A DNA stretch of 64,000 nucleotides from Zeus faber (lineage: Eukaryota > Chordata > Actinopteri > Zeiformes > Zeidae): the NCBI GenBank assembly GCA_960531495.1, contig OY482861.1:992001-1056000 (forward strand), read 5' to 3'. The notes beneath the pieces are model-generated. The model was given only the letters and a program-made list of their open reading frames with translations, was not told the origin of the DNA and made no database searches. The translations under genes were made by a program, and so were the position numbers. Below are positions 35,633-48,641 of this stretch, one piece after another. How positions within the stretch are numbered: the first letter of the stretch is position 1; each line of letters opens with the position of its first letter.

Positions 35633-38600
35633 TGCCCATCTAACATGTATTTGTGGAGTTATGATCATTTTCATCATTGTGTGCACATGTGGGAAAAAAC
35701 GCATTTTCAGCCGATTTAAACGTCGAAAAGGGGAATTGGTTAAACGCTTCAGTCATTACTCTGTGTGACAGTGTCAGACAGTTTAAATACAATGGTGAAC
35801 TAGTATATGCTGCTAAAGTGTTGTTTGTCAACCAGTTTTAGGCCCATCTAACATTTATTTGTCGAGTTATGATCATTTTCATCATTATGTGTACATGTGG
35901 GAAAAAACGCATTTTCAGCCGATTTAAACGTCGAAAAGGGGAATTGCTTAAACGCTTCAGTCATTACTCTGTGTGACAGTGTCAGACAGTTTAATTACAA
36001 TGGTGAACTAGTATATGCTGCTAAAGCGTTGTTTGTCAAACAGTTTTAGGCCCATACAACATGTATTTGTCGAGGTATGAGCATTTTCAGGACATTGGAC
36101 GGTTTGCTGTCTAGCTGAATTAGAGAAACACCGAACCATTGTCTCTTCAGAGGTGAATGATTCAGAATGCTGCAGTACAGCATAGAAATTTTATTAATAT
36201 GATGAACTATTATGTGCTTCCTAAGTTTTTCTCTCAGATTTCTATGCCCATCTAACATGTATTTCTGGAGTTATGATCATTTTCAGAACTTGTGACGGTT
36301 TGCTGTCTAACTGAATTAGAGAAACACCGAACCATTGTCTCTTCAGAGGTGAATGATTCAGAATGCTGCAGTACAGCATGGAAATTTTATTAATATGATG
36401 AACTATTATGTGCTTCTTAAGTGTTTCTCTCAGATTTCTATGCCCATCTAACATGTATTTCTGGAGTTATGATCATTTTCAGAACTTGTGACGGTTTGCT
36501 GTCTAACTGAATTAGAGAAACACCGAACCATTGTCTCTTCAGAGGTGAATGATTCAGAATGCTGCAGTACAGCATAGAAATTTAATTAATATGATGAACT
36601 ATTATGTGCTTCTTAAGTGTTTCTCACAGATTTCTAGGCCCATCTAACATGTATTTGTGGAGTTATGATCATTTTCATCATTGTGTGCACATGTGGGAAA
36701 AAACGCATTTTCAGCCGATTTAAACGTCGAAAAGGGGAATTGGTTAAACGCTTCAGTCATTACTCTGTGTGACAGTGTCAGACAGTTTAAATACAATGGT
36801 GAACTAGTATATGCTGCTAAAGTGTTGTTTGTCAACCAGTTTTAGGCCCATCTAACATTTATTTGTTGAGTTATGATCATTTTCATCATTATGTGTACAT
36901 GTGGGAAAAAACGCATTTTCAGCCGATTTAAACGTCGAAAAGGGGAATTGGTTAAACGCTTCAGTCATTACTCTGTGTGACAGTGTCAGACAGTTTAAAT
37001 ACAATGGTGAACTAGTATATGCTGCTAAAGTGTTGTTTGTCAAACAGTTTTCGGCCCATCTAACATGTATTTGTCGAGTTATGATTATTTTCATCATTGT
37101 GTGCACATGTGGGAAAAAACGCATTTTCAGCCGATTTAAACGTCGAAAAGGGGAATTGGTTAAACGCTTCAGTCATTACTCTGTGTGACAGTGTCAGACA
37201 GTTTAAATACAATGGTGAACTAGTATATGCTGCTAAAGCGTTGTTTGTCAAACAGTTTTAGGCCCCTACAACATGTATTTGACGAGGTATGAGCATTTTC
37301 AGAACATTGGACGGTTTGCTGTCTAGCTGAATTAGAGAAACACCGAACCATTGTCTCTTCAGAGGTGAATGATTCAGAATGCTGCAGTACAGCATAGAAA
37401 TTTTATTAATATGATGAACTATTATGTGCTTCCTAAGTTTTTCTCTCAGATTTCTATGCCCATCTAACATGTATTTCTGGAGTTATGATCATTTTCAGAA
37501 CTTGTGACGGTTTGCTGTCTAGCTGAATTGGAGAAACACCGAACCATTGTCTCTTCAGAGGTGAATGATTCAGAATGCTGCAGTACAGCATAGAAATTTA
37601 ATTAATATGATGAACTATTATGTGCTTCTTAAGTGTTTCTCACAGATTTCTAGGCCCATCTAACATGTATTTGTGGAGTTATGATCATTTTCATCATTGT
37701 GTGCACATGTGGGAAAAAACGCATTTTCAGCCGATTTAAACGTCGAAAAGGGGAATTGGTTAAAGGCTTCAGTCATTACTCTGTTTGACAGTGTCAGACA
37801 GTTTAAATACAATGGTGAACTAGTATATGCTGCTAAAGTGTTGTTTGTCAAACAGTTTTAGGCCCATCTAACATGTATTTGTCGAGTTATGATCATTTTC
37901 ATCATTATGTGCACATGTGGGAAAAAACGCATTTTCAGCCGATTTAAACATCGAAAAGGGGAATTGGTTAAACGCTTCAGTCATTACTCTGTGTGACAGT
38001 GTCAGACAGTCTAAATACAATGGTGAACTAATTTATGCTGCTAAAGCGTTGTTTGTCAAACAGTTTTAGGCCTATACAACATGTATTTGTCGAGGTATGA
38101 GCATTTTCAGAACATTGGACGGTTTGCTGTCTAGCTGAATTAGAGAAACACCGAACCATTGTCTCTTCAGAGGTGAATGATTCAGAATGCTGCAGTACAG
38201 CATTGAAATTTAATTAATATGATGAACAATTATGTGCTTCCTAAGTTTTTCTCTCAGATTTCTATGCCCATCTAACATGTATTTCTGGAGTTATGATCAT
38301 TTTCAGAACTTGTGACGGTTTGCTGTCTAGCTGAATTAGAGAAACACCGAACCATTGTCTCTTCAGAGGTGAATGATTCAGAATGCTGCAGTACAGCATA
38401 GAAATTTTATTAATATGATGAACTATTATGTGCTTCTTAAGTGTTTCTCACAGATTTCTAGGCCCATCTAACATGTATTTGTGGAGTTATGATCATTTTC
38501 ATCATTGTGTGCACATGTGGGAAAAAACGCATTTTCAGCCGATTTAAACGTCGAAAAGGGGAATTGGTTAAACGCTTCACTCATTACTCTGTGTGACAGT

Positions 38601-39072
38601 GTCAGACAGTTTAAATACAATGGTGAACTAGTATATGCTGCTAAAGTGTTGTTTGTCAACCAGTTTTAGGCCCATCTAACATGTATTTGTCGAGTTATGA
38701 TCATTTTCATCATTATGTGTACATGTGGGAAAAAACGCATTTTCAGCCGATTTAAACGTCGAAAAGGGGAATTGCTTAAACGCTTCAGTCATTACTCTGT
38801 GTGACAGTGTCAGACAGTTTAATTACAATGGTGAACTAGTATATGCTGCTAAAGCGTTGTTTGTCAAACAGTTTTAGGCCCATACAACATGTATTTGTCG
38901 AGGTATGAGCATTTTCAGAACATTGGACGGTTTGCTGTCTAGCTGAATTAGAGAAACACCGAACCATTGTCTCTTCAGAGGTGAATGATTCAGAATGCTG
39001 CAGTACAGCATAGAAATTTAATTAATATGATGAACTATTATGTGCTTCTGAAGTGTTTCTCTCAGATTTCTA
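35633..39072 (+). repeat. 3440-bp tandem segmental duplication, copy 2
   Basis: Second copy of the 17-monomer segment, abutting copy 1. It begins with an A1 monomer preceded by a B tail of the CTCTCAG...CTATGCCCAT form, where copy 1 is preceded by CTCACAG...CTAGGCCCAT. This places the crossover at the monomer junction. Private changes include CACTCATTAC near 38579 and CAGCATGGAAATTTTATT near 36375. After 39073 the next monomer is B, whereas copy 1 is followed by A, so similarity ends there. Confidence 0.9.
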
Positions 39073-40688
39073 TGCCCATCTAACATGTATTTCTGGAGTT
39101 ATGATCATTTTCAGAACTTGTGACGGTTTGCTGTCTAACTGAATTAGAGTAACACCGAACCATTGTCTCTTCAGAGGTGAATGATTCAGAATGCTGCAGT
39201 ACAGCATAGAAATTTAATTAATATGATGAACTATTATGTGCTTCTTAAGTGTTTCTCACAGATTTCTAGGCCCATCTAACATGTATTTGTGGAGTTATGA
39301 TCATTTTCATCATTGTGTGCACATGTGGGAAAAAACGCATTTTCAGCCGATTTAAACGTCGAAAAGGGGAATTGGTTAAACGCTTCAGTCATTACTCTGT
39401 GTGACAGTGTCAGACAGTTTAAATACAATGGTGAACTAGTATATGCTGCTAAAGTGTTGTTTGTCAAACAGTTTTCGGCCCATCTAACATGTATTTGTCG
39501 AGTTATGATCATTTTCATCATTGTGTGCACATGTGGGAAAAAACGCATTTTCAGCCGATTTAAACGTCGAAAAGGGGAATTGGTTAAACGCTTCAGTCAT
39601 TACTCTGTGTGACAGTGTCAGACAGTTTAAATACAATGGTGAACTAGTATATGCTGCTAAAGCGTTGTTTGTCAAACAGTTTTAGGCCCATACAACATGT
39701 ATTTGTCGAGGTATGAGCATTTTCAGAACATTGGACGGTTTGCTGTCTAGCTGAATTAGAGAAACACCGAACCATTGTCTCTTCAGAGGTGAATGATTCA
39801 GAATGCTGCAGTACAGCATAGAAATTTTATTAATATGATGAACTATTATGTGCTTCTTAAGTGTTTCTCACAGATTTCTAGGCCCATCTAACATGTATTT
39901 GTGGAGTTATGATCATTTTCATCATTGTGTGCACATGTGGGAAAAAACGCATTTTCAGCCGATTTAAACGTCGAAAAGGGGAATTGGTTAAACGCTTCAG
40001 TCATTACTCTGTGTGACAGTGTCAGACAGTTTAAATACAATGGTGAACTAGTATATGCTGCTAAAGCGTTGTTTGTCAAACAGTTTTAGGCCCATACAAC
40101 ATGTATTTGACGAGGTATGAGCATTTTCAGAACATTGGACGGTTTGCTGTCTAGCTGAATTAGAGAAACACCGAACCATTGTCTCTTCAGAGGTGAATGA
40201 TTCAGAATGCTGCAGTACAGCATAGAAATTTAATTAATATGATGAACTATTATGTGCTTCCTAAGTTTTTCTCTCAGATTTCTATGCCCATCTAACATGT
40301 ATTTCTGGATTTATGATCATTTTCAGAACTTGTGACGGTTTGCTGTCTAGCTGAATTAGAGAAACACCGAACCATTGTCTCTTCAGAGGTGAATGATTCA
40401 GAATGCTGCAGTACAGCATAGAAATTTAATTAATACGATGAACTATTATGTGCTTCTTAAGTGTTTCTCACAGATTTCTAGGCCCATCTAACATGTATTT
40501 GTGGAGTTATGATCATTTTCATCATTGTGTGCACATGTGGGAAAAAACGCATTTTCAGCCGATTTTAACGTCGAAAAGGGGAATTGGTTAAACGCTTCAG
40601 TCATTACTCTGTGTGACAGTGTCAGACAGTTTAAATACAATGGTGAACTAGTATATGCTGCTAAAGTGTTGTTTGTCAAACAGTTTTA

Positions 40689-40714
40689 GTCCCATACAAC
40701 ATGTATTTGTCGAG
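40689..40714 (+). repeat. Truncated monomer at the edge of array 1
   Basis: A 26-bp stub with a B1-like head: GTCCCATACAACATG, TATTTGTCGAG. It is broken at the end of the shared 5' flank and followed without spacer by TCGAAAAACTTCAAAA of the next array. The next array's unit also contains GTCGA, so GTCGAG/TCGA may be microhomology at the break. The preceding monomer has GATTTTAACG and GTTTTAGTCCC, as if variation rises at the very edge. Confidence 0.85.
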
Positions 40715-41420
40715 TCGAAAAACTTCAAAATATACAACGCCGAAAAATATCACAAATACTTCAAAATTTACAACCCAGATAAATATCCCAAAAACGACTT
40801 ACGGAAAATGTCGAAAAACGTCGAAATACACAACGCCAAAAAATGTCCCAAAAACGTCAAAATATACAACCCAGGTAATATCCCAAAAACGATATAAAAC
40901 TATGTCGAAAAACGTCAAAATATACAACGCCAAAAAATATCCCACCACTACATAATACTATGTCGAACAACATCAAAATATACCACATCGAAAAATATCA
41001 CAATAACGTAAAAATATAAAACCCAGATAAATATCCCAAAAAACGACATAATATACGATGTCGAAAAAAGTCAACATATACAACACCAAAAAATGTCCCA
41101 AAAACGTCAAAATATACAACCCAGAAAAAAATCCCAAAAACGATATATTACTATGTCGAAAAACGTCAAAATATACAACGCCAAAAAATATCCCAGAAAC
41201 TACATTATACTATGTCGAATAAGTCAAAATATACAACGCCAAATATGTCCCAAAAACGTCAAAATATACAACCCAGAGAAATATCCCAAAAACGACATAA
41301 TACTATGTCAAAAAACGTCCAAATATACAACACGAAAAAATTTCCCAAAAACGACATAATACTATGTTGAAAAACGTCAAAATATACCACGTCGAAAAAT
41401 ATCACAATAACGTAAAAATA

Positions 41421-41824
41421 TACAACCCAGATAAATATTCCAAAAACGACATACTTGTTACGTCGAAAAAAGTCAAAATATACAATGCCAAAATATGTCT
41501 AAAGACGTCAAAATATACAACCCAGATAAATATCCCAAGAACGACATACTTGTTACGTCGAAAAAAGGCAAAATATACAACACCAAAAAATATCCCAAAA
41601 ACTACATAATACTATGTCGAAAAACGTCAAAATATACAACGCCAAAATATGTCCCAAAAACGTCAAAATATACAACCCAGATAAATATCCCAAAAACAAA
41701 ATATTACTAAGTCGAAAAACGTCAAAAAATACAACGCCAAAAAATATCCCAAAAACTACATAATACTATGTCGAAGAACGTCAAAATACACAACACCAAA
41801 AAATATCCCAAAAACTACATAATA
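41421..41824 (+). repeat. 3061-bp-offset duplication in the A/C-rich array, left copy
   Basis: Matches the last stretch of the array, 44482-44885, at offset 3061. Shared rare features are CATACTTGTTACGTCG twice, GTCTAAAGACGTC or GTCCAAAGACGTC, CCCAAGAACGACATAC and GTCGAAGAACGTC. The right copy ends where the inverted A/B block begins. Confidence 0.8.
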
Positions 41825-42754
41825 CTCTGTCGAAAAACGTCAAAATATACAACGCCGAAAAATATCACAAATACTTCAAAATTTACAACCCAGATAAATA
41901 TTCCAAAAATGACATGATACTATGCCGAAAAACTTCAAAATATACAACGCCGAAAAATATCCCAAAAACGACATACTATACTATGTCAAAAAAAGTCAAA
42001 ATATACAACACCAAAAAATATCCCAAAAACTACATAATACTATGTCGAAAAACATCAAAATATACCATGTCGAAAAATATCACAATAACGTAAAAATATA
42101 CAACCCAGATAAATATCCCAAAAAACGACATAATGTACTATGTCGAAAAAAGTCAAAATATACAGCGCCAAAAAATGTCCCAAAAACGTCAAAATATACA
42201 ACCCAGATAAAAATCCCAAAAACGATATATTACTATGTCGAAAAACGTCAAAATATACAACGCCAAAAAATATCCCAAAAACTACATAATACTCTGTCGA
42301 AAAACGTCAAAATATACAACGCCGAAAAATATCACAAATACTTCAAAATTTACAACCCAGATAAATATTCCAAAAATGACATGATACTATGCCGAAAAAC
42401 GTCAAAATATACAACGCCGAAAAATATCCCAAAAACGACATACTATACTATGTCAAAAAAAGTCAAAATATACAACACCAAAAAATATCCCAAAAACTAC
42501 ATAATACTATGTCGAAAAACATCAAAATATACCATGTCGAAAAATATCACAATAACGTAAAAATATACAACCCAGATAAATATCCCAAAAAACGACATAA
42601 TGTACTATGTCGAAAAAAGTCAAAATATACAGCGCCAAAAAATGTCCCAAAAACGTCAAAATATACAACCCAGATAAAAATCCCAAAAACGATATATTAC
42701 TATGTCGAAAAACGTCAAAATATACAACGCCAAAAATTATCCCAAAAACTACAT
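41821..42754 (+). repeat. 467-bp tandem duplication in the A/C-rich array
   Basis: The segments 41821-42287 and 42288-42754 are near-identical and adjacent. Both begin AATACTCTGTCGAAAAACG and share the order of 59-bp and inserted sub-units, including the rare ACAGCGCC and the spelling GACATAATGTACTATG. Visible differences are few (for example AACTTCAAAATATAC in copy 1 against AACGTCAAAATATAC in copy 2). The array therefore has a higher-order layer above the 59-bp unit. Confidence 0.85.
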
Positions 42755-44481
42755 AATACTATGTCGAAAAACGTCAAAATATACCACGTCGAAAAATATC
42801 ACAAAAACTTCAAAATATACAACCCAGATAAATATTCCAAAAATGACTTACTAAACTATGTCGAAAAAAGCCAAAATATACAACGCCAAAATATGTCCCA
42901 AAAACGTCAAACTTTACAACCCAGATAAATATCCCAAAAATGACATAATACTATGCCGAAAAACGTCAAAATATACAACGCCAAAAAATATCCCAAAAAC
43001 GACATAATACTATATCGAAAAACGTCAAAATATACAACCCAGATAAATATCCCAAAAACTACATAATACTATGTCGAAAAACGTCAAAATATACAACGCT
43101 GAAAAATATCACAAATACTTCAAAATATACAACTCAGATAAATAATCCAAAAACGACATCCAAAAAATGTCGAAAAAAGTCCAAATATACAAGAACAAAA
43201 AATATCCCAAAAACGACCAGTATGTCATATGTATCCCAAAGTACGACACTATGTCAAAAAACTTCTATATATACAACGCCAAAAAATATCCCAAAAATGA
43301 CATAATACCATGTCGAAAAACATCAAAATATAAAATGCCGAAAAATATCCCAAAAACTACATATTATACTATGTCGAAAAAAGTCAAAATATACAACGCC
43401 AAAATATGTCCCAAAAACGTCAAACTTTACAACCCAGATAAATATCCCAAAAATGACATAATACTATGCCGAAAAACGTCAAAATATACAACGCCGAAAA
43501 ATATCCCAAAAACGACATACTATATTTGTCAAAAAAAGTCAAAATATACAGCGCCAAAAAATGTCCCAAAAACGTCAAAATATACAACCCAGATAAAAAT
43601 CCCAAAAACGATTTATTACCATGTCGAAAAACGTCAAAATATACAACGCCAAAAAATATCCCAAAAACTGCATAATACTATGTCGAAAAACGTCAAAATA
43701 TACCACGTCGAAAAATATCACAATAACGTAAAAATATACAACCCAGATAAATATTCCAAAAATGACATACTAAACTATGTCGAAAAAAGCCAAAATATAC
43801 AGCGCCAAAATATGTCCAAAAACGTCAAAATATACAACCCAGATAAATATCCCAAAAAAGGACATAATATACTATGTCGAAAAAAGTCAACATACACAAC
43901 ACCAAAAAATATCCCAAAAACTACATAATACTATGTCAAAAAACGTAAAAAAATATACCATGCCGAAAAATATCACAAATACTTCAAAATTTACAACCCA
44001 GATAAATATCCCAAAAACGACATACGGAAAAAGTAGAAAAAAGTCAAAACATACAACGCCAAAAAATATCCCAAAATCGACATAATACTATATCGAAAAA
44101 CGTCAAAATATACAACCCAGATAAATATCCCAAAAACTACATAATACTATGTCAAAAAACGTAAAAATATACAACGCTGAAAAATATCACAAATACTTCA
44201 AAATATACAACTCAGATAAATAAGCCAAAAACGACATCCAAAAAAAGTCGAAAAAAAGTCAAAATATACAAGGCCAAAAAATATCCCAAAAACGACCTAT
44301 TACACTATGTCGAAAAACGTCTATATATACAACGCCAAAAAATATCCCAAAAATGACATAATACCATGTCGAAAAACGTCAAAATATAAAACGCCGAAAA
44401 ATATCCCAAAAACTAGAGAATACTATGTCGAAAAATGTCAAAATATACAACGCCGAAAAATGTCACAAATACTTCAAAGTA

Positions 44482-44885
44482 TACAACCCAGATAAATATT
44501 CCAAAAACGACATACTTGTTACGTCGAAAAAAGTCAAAATATACAACGCCAAAATATGTCCAAAGACGTCAAAATATACAACCCAGATAAAAATCCCAAG
44601 AACGACATACTTGTTACGTCGAAAAAAGTCAAAATATACAACACCAAAAAAAATCCCAAAAACTACATAATACTATGTCGAAAAACGTCAAAATATACAA
44701 CGCCAAAATATGTCCCTAAAACGTCAAAATATACAACCCTGAGAAATATCCCAAAAACAATTTATTACTATGTCGAAAAACGTCAAAAAATACAACGCCA
44801 AAAAATATCCCAAAAACTACATAATACTAGGTCGAAGAACGTCAAAATATACAACACCAAAAAACATCCCAAAAACTACATAATT
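44482..44885 (+). repeat. 3061-bp-offset duplication in the A/C-rich array, right copy
   Basis: Partner of 41421-41824, lying at the array edge. It keeps the same order of sub-units down to GTCGAAGAACGTC (about 44832), then ends TACATAATTCCTAT before the satellite junction at 44891. The array edge here is therefore a copy of an internal segment rather than decayed sequence. Confidence 0.8.
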
Positions 44886-45030
44886 CCTATCTGTCACTGT
44901 CACACAGAGTAATGACTGTAGCTTTTAACCAATTCGCCTTTTTTCGACGTTTAAATCGGCTGAAAATGCATTTTTTCCCACATGTGCACACTATGATGAA
45001 AATGATCATAACTCCACAAATACATGTTAG

Positions 45031-45385
45031 ATGGGCATAGAAATCTGTGAGAAACATTTAAGAAGCACATAATAGTTCATCATATTAATTTAATTTCTAT
45101 GCTGTACTGCAGCATTCTGAATCATTCACCTCTGAAGAGACAATGGGTCGGTGTTTCTCTAATTCAGTTAGACAGCAAACCGTCCAAAGTTCTGAAAATT
45201 ATCATAACTCGAAAAATTCATGTTAGATGGGCTTAAAACTCTGTGAGAAACACTTATGGACCACATAATAGTTCATCATATTAATCAAATTTCTATGCTG
45301 TACTGCAGCATTCTGAACCATTCACCTTTGATGAGACAATGGTTCAGTGTTTCTCTAATTCAGCTAGACAGCAAACCGTCCAAAG
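45031..45385 (-). repeat. 2615-bp-offset duplication within the inverted block, left copy
   Basis: Matches about 47646-48000 at offset 2615. Shared rare words are CAATGGGTCGGTG (about 45141 and 47756), TTCAGTTAGACAGC, GAAAATTATCATAACTCG, AAAAATTCATGTTAG, CTTATGGACCACATAATAG and TTGATGAGACAATGGTTCAG. The right copy continues into a different monomer after about 48000. Confidence 0.8.
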
Positions 45386-47080
45386 TTCTGACGTGATCAA
45401 AACTCCACAAATACATGTTAGATGGGCCTAGAGGTCTGTGAGAAACACTTAAGAAGCACATAATAGTTCCTCATATTAGATTTCAATGGTGTACGGCAGC
45501 ATTCTGAATCATTCACCTATAAAGAGACAAAGGTTCGGTGTTTCTCTAATTCAGCTAGACCGCAAATCGTCCAAAGTTCTGAAAATGATCATAACTCGAA
45601 AAATCCATTTTATATGGGCCTAAAACTGTTTGACCAACAACACTTTAGCAGCATATACTAGTTCATCATTGTATTTAAACTGTCTGTCACTGTCACACAG
45701 AGTAATGACTGTAGCTTATAACCAATTCGCCTTTTCGACGTTTAAATCGGCTGAAAATGCGTTTTTTCCCACATGTGCACACTATGATGAAAATGATCAT
45801 AACTCGACAAATACATTTTATTTGGGCCTAAAACTGTTTGACAAACAACACTTTAGCAGCATATACTAGTTCACTATTGTATTTAAACTGTCTGGCACTG
45901 TCACACAGAGTAATGACTGAAGTGTTTAACCAATTCGCCTTTTCGACGTTTAAATCGGCTGAAAATGTGTATTTTCCCACATGTGCACACTATGATCAAA
46001 ATGATCAAACCTCGACAAATACATTTTAAATGGGCCTAAAACTGTTTGACATACAACACTTTAGCAGCACATACTAGTTATTCATTGTATTTAAACTGTC
46101 TGACACTGTCAGACAGAGTAATGACTGAAGCTTTAAACCAAATCGCCTTTTCGACGTTTAAATCGGCTGAAAACGCATTTTTTCCCACATGTGCACACTA
46201 TGATGAAAATGATCATAACTCAACAAATACATATTAGATGGGCCTAGAACTCTGTGAGAAACACTTAAGAAGGACATAATAGTTCATCATATTAATTACA
46301 TTTCTATGCTGTACTGCAGCATTCTGAATCATTCACCGCTGAAGAGACAATGGTTCGGTGTTTCTCTAATTCAGCTAGACAGCAAACCGTTCAAAGTTCT
46401 GAAAATGCTCATAACTCGACAAATACATGTTGTATGGGACTAAAACTGTTTGACAAGCAACACTTTAGCAGCACAGACTAGTTCATCATATTAATTAAAT
46501 TTCTATGCTGTACTGCAGCATTCTGAATCATTCACCTCTGAAGAGACAATGGTTCGGTGTTTCTCTAATTCAGCTAGATACCAAACCGTCCAAAGTTCTG
46601 AAAATGATCATAACTCGAAAAATACATGTTAGATGGGCCTAAAACTCTGTGAGAAACACTTATGGGGCTCATAATAGTTCATCATATTAATCAAATTTCT
46701 ATGCTGTACTGTAGCATTGTGAATAATTCACTTATGAAGAGACAATGGTTCGGTGTTTCTCTAATTCAGCTAGACAGCAAACCGTCCAAAGTTCTGAAAA
46801 TGATCATAACTCCACAAATACATGTTAGATGGGTCTAGAACTCTGTGAGAAAAACTGAAGAAGCACATAAAAGTTCATCAAATTAATTAAATTCATATGC
46901 TGTACTGCAGCATTCTGAATCATTCACCTCTGAAGAGACAATGGTTCGGTGTTTCTCTAATTCAGCTAGACAGCAAACCGTCCCAAGTTCTGAAAATGCT
47001 CATAGCTCGACAAATACATGTTAGATGGGCCTAAAACTCTGTGAGAAACACTTATGGAGCAAATAATAGTTCATCATATT

Positions 47081-47098
47081 GATCAAATTGATCAAATT
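47081..47098. repeat. 9-bp direct duplication inside a B monomer
   Basis: GATCAAATT is present twice in tandem (47081-47089 and 47090-47098), which explains the unusually long monomer of about 205 bp starting at 47025. Replication slippage is the simplest cause. Confidence 0.85.
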
Positions 47099-47645
47099 TC
47101 TATGCTGTACTGCACCATTCTGAACCATTCACCTCTGAAGAGACAATGGTTCGGTGTTTCTCTAATTCAGCTAGACAGCAAACCGTCCAAAGTTCTGAAA
47201 ATGCTCATAACTCTACAAATACATGTTGTATGGGACTAAAACTGTTTGACAAACAACACTTTAGCAGCACATACTTGTTCATCATAGTATTTAAACTGTC
47301 TGACACTGTCACACAGAGTAATGACTGAAGCGTTTAACCAATTCGCCTTTTCGACGTTTAAATCGGCTGAAAATGCGTTTTTTCCCACATGTGCACACTA
47401 TGATGAAAATGATCATAACTCGACAAATACATTTTATATGGGCCTAAAACTGTTTGACATACAACACTTTAGCAGCTTATACTAGTTCATCATTGTATTT
47501 AAACTGTCTGACACTGCCACCGAGAGTAATGACTGAAGCTTTTAACGAATTCGCCTTTTCGACGTTTAAATCGGCTGAAAATGCATTTTTCCCCACATGT
47601 GCACACTATGATGAAAATTATCATAACTCCACAAAAAAATGTTAG

Positions 47646-48000
47646 ATGGGTCTAGAAGTCTGTGAGAAACACTTAAGAAGCACATAATAGTTCATCATAT
47701 TAATTAAATTTCTATGCTGTACTGCAGCATTCTGAATCATTCACCTCTGAAGAGACAATGGGTCGGTGTTTCTCTAATTCAGTTAGACAGCAAACCGTCC
47801 AAAGTTCTGAAAATTATCATAACTCGAAAAATTCATGTTAGATGGGCTTAAAACTCTGTGAGAAACACTTATGGACCACATAATAGTTCATCATATTAAT
47901 CAAATTTCTATGCTGTACTGCAGCATTCTGAACCATTCACCATTGATGAGACAATGGTTCAGTGTTTCTCTAATTCAGCTAGAAAGCAAACCGTTCAAAG
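47646..48000 (-). repeat. 2615-bp-offset duplication within the inverted block, right copy
   Basis: Partner of 45031-45385, containing two B-type monomers with the same private substitutions. It shows that segmental amplification also took place in the divergent block, though on a smaller scale than in array 1. Confidence 0.8.
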
Positions 48001-48641
48001 TTCTGAAACTGCTCATAACTCGACAAATAGATGTTGTATGGGACTAAAACTGTTTGACAAGCAACACTTTAGCAGCACAGACTAGTTCATCATATTAATT
48101 ACATTTCTATGCTGTACTGCAGCATTCTGAATCATTCACCTCTGAAGAGACAATGGTTCGGTGTTTCTCTAATTCAGTTAGACAGCAAACCGTCCACAGT
48201 TCTGAAAATGATCATAACTCCACAGATACATGTTAGATGGTTCTAGAACTCTGTGAGAAAAAACTTAAGAAGCACATAATAGTTCATCAAATTAATCAAA
48301 TTTCTATGCTGTTCTGCACCATTCTGAATCATTCACCGCTGAAGAGACAATGGTTCGGTGTTTCTCTAATTCAGCTAGACAGCAAACGATCAAATGTTCT
48401 GAAAATGATCGTAACTCCACAAATACATGTTATATGGGACTAAAACTGTTTGACAAACAACACTTTAGCAGCACAGACTAGTTAGTCATAGTATTCAAAC
48501 TGTCTGACACTGTCACACAGAGTAATGACTGAAGCGTTTAACCTATTCGCCTTTTCGACGTTTAAATCGGTTGAAAATTTGTTTTTTCCCACATGTGCAC
48601 ACTATGATGAAAATGATCATAACTCGACAAATAAATGTTGT

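Larger units (their letters stand above)
1..40714 (+). repeat. Modular A/B satellite array, about 201 complete monomers
   Basis: Head-to-tail satellite with monomers that can be phased on the motif GGCCCAT. The first junction is at 9, the last complete monomer ends at 40688, and a 26-bp stub follows. Between 9 and 40688 I count 109 A monomers (normally 208 bp) and 92 B monomers (normally 196 bp). The total length agrees with the observed exceptions: eight B copies of 197 bp, one A of 209, two A of 207 and one B of 165. Of 55 runs of A, 39 are exactly pairs, nine are single, six are triple and one is quadruple. B runs never exceed three. Orientation is constant. There is no gene inside. Monomer length is close to typical nucleosome repeat lengths, which fits a centromeric or pericentromeric satellite, but that role is inferred. 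Confidence 0.97.
40715..44890 (+). repeat. A/C-rich tandem array (units of about 59 bp with inserts of about 32 bp)
   Basis: A second, unrelated satellite. The main unit is about 59 bp: CTATGTCGAAAAACGTC, AAAATATACAACGCC, AAAAAATATCCCAAAAAC, TACATAATA. Other units insert a segment of about 32 bp reading AAAACGTCAAAATATACAAC and CCAGATAAATATCCC. A third form has CGAAAAATATCACAATAACG. All share the word GTCAAAATATACAAC. The + strand is rich in A and C and poor in G. Long open frames up to 253 codons (43167-43928) are runs of K, N, Y, I and T dictated by the repeat, in all phases, and are not genes. I see no transposon ends. Confidence 0.93.

Noticed and set aside
40705..40730. Homology between the A core (ACGTCGAAAAGG) and the A/C-rich unit (TGTCGAAAAACG)
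   Set aside because: Only about eight bases (GTCGAAAA) agree, with no extension to either side. Chance or junction microhomology is enough.
43167..43928. 253-codon open frame in the A/C-rich array (and a 212-codon frame at 41922)
   Set aside because: Composition is K, N, Y, I and T only, follows the 59-bp unit through different frames, and overlapping frames are equally open.
40715..44890. Possible CRISPR array, because of short repeats with intervening segments
   Set aside because: The intervening segments are themselves repeats of the same family, not unique spacers, and the context is eukaryotic satellite.
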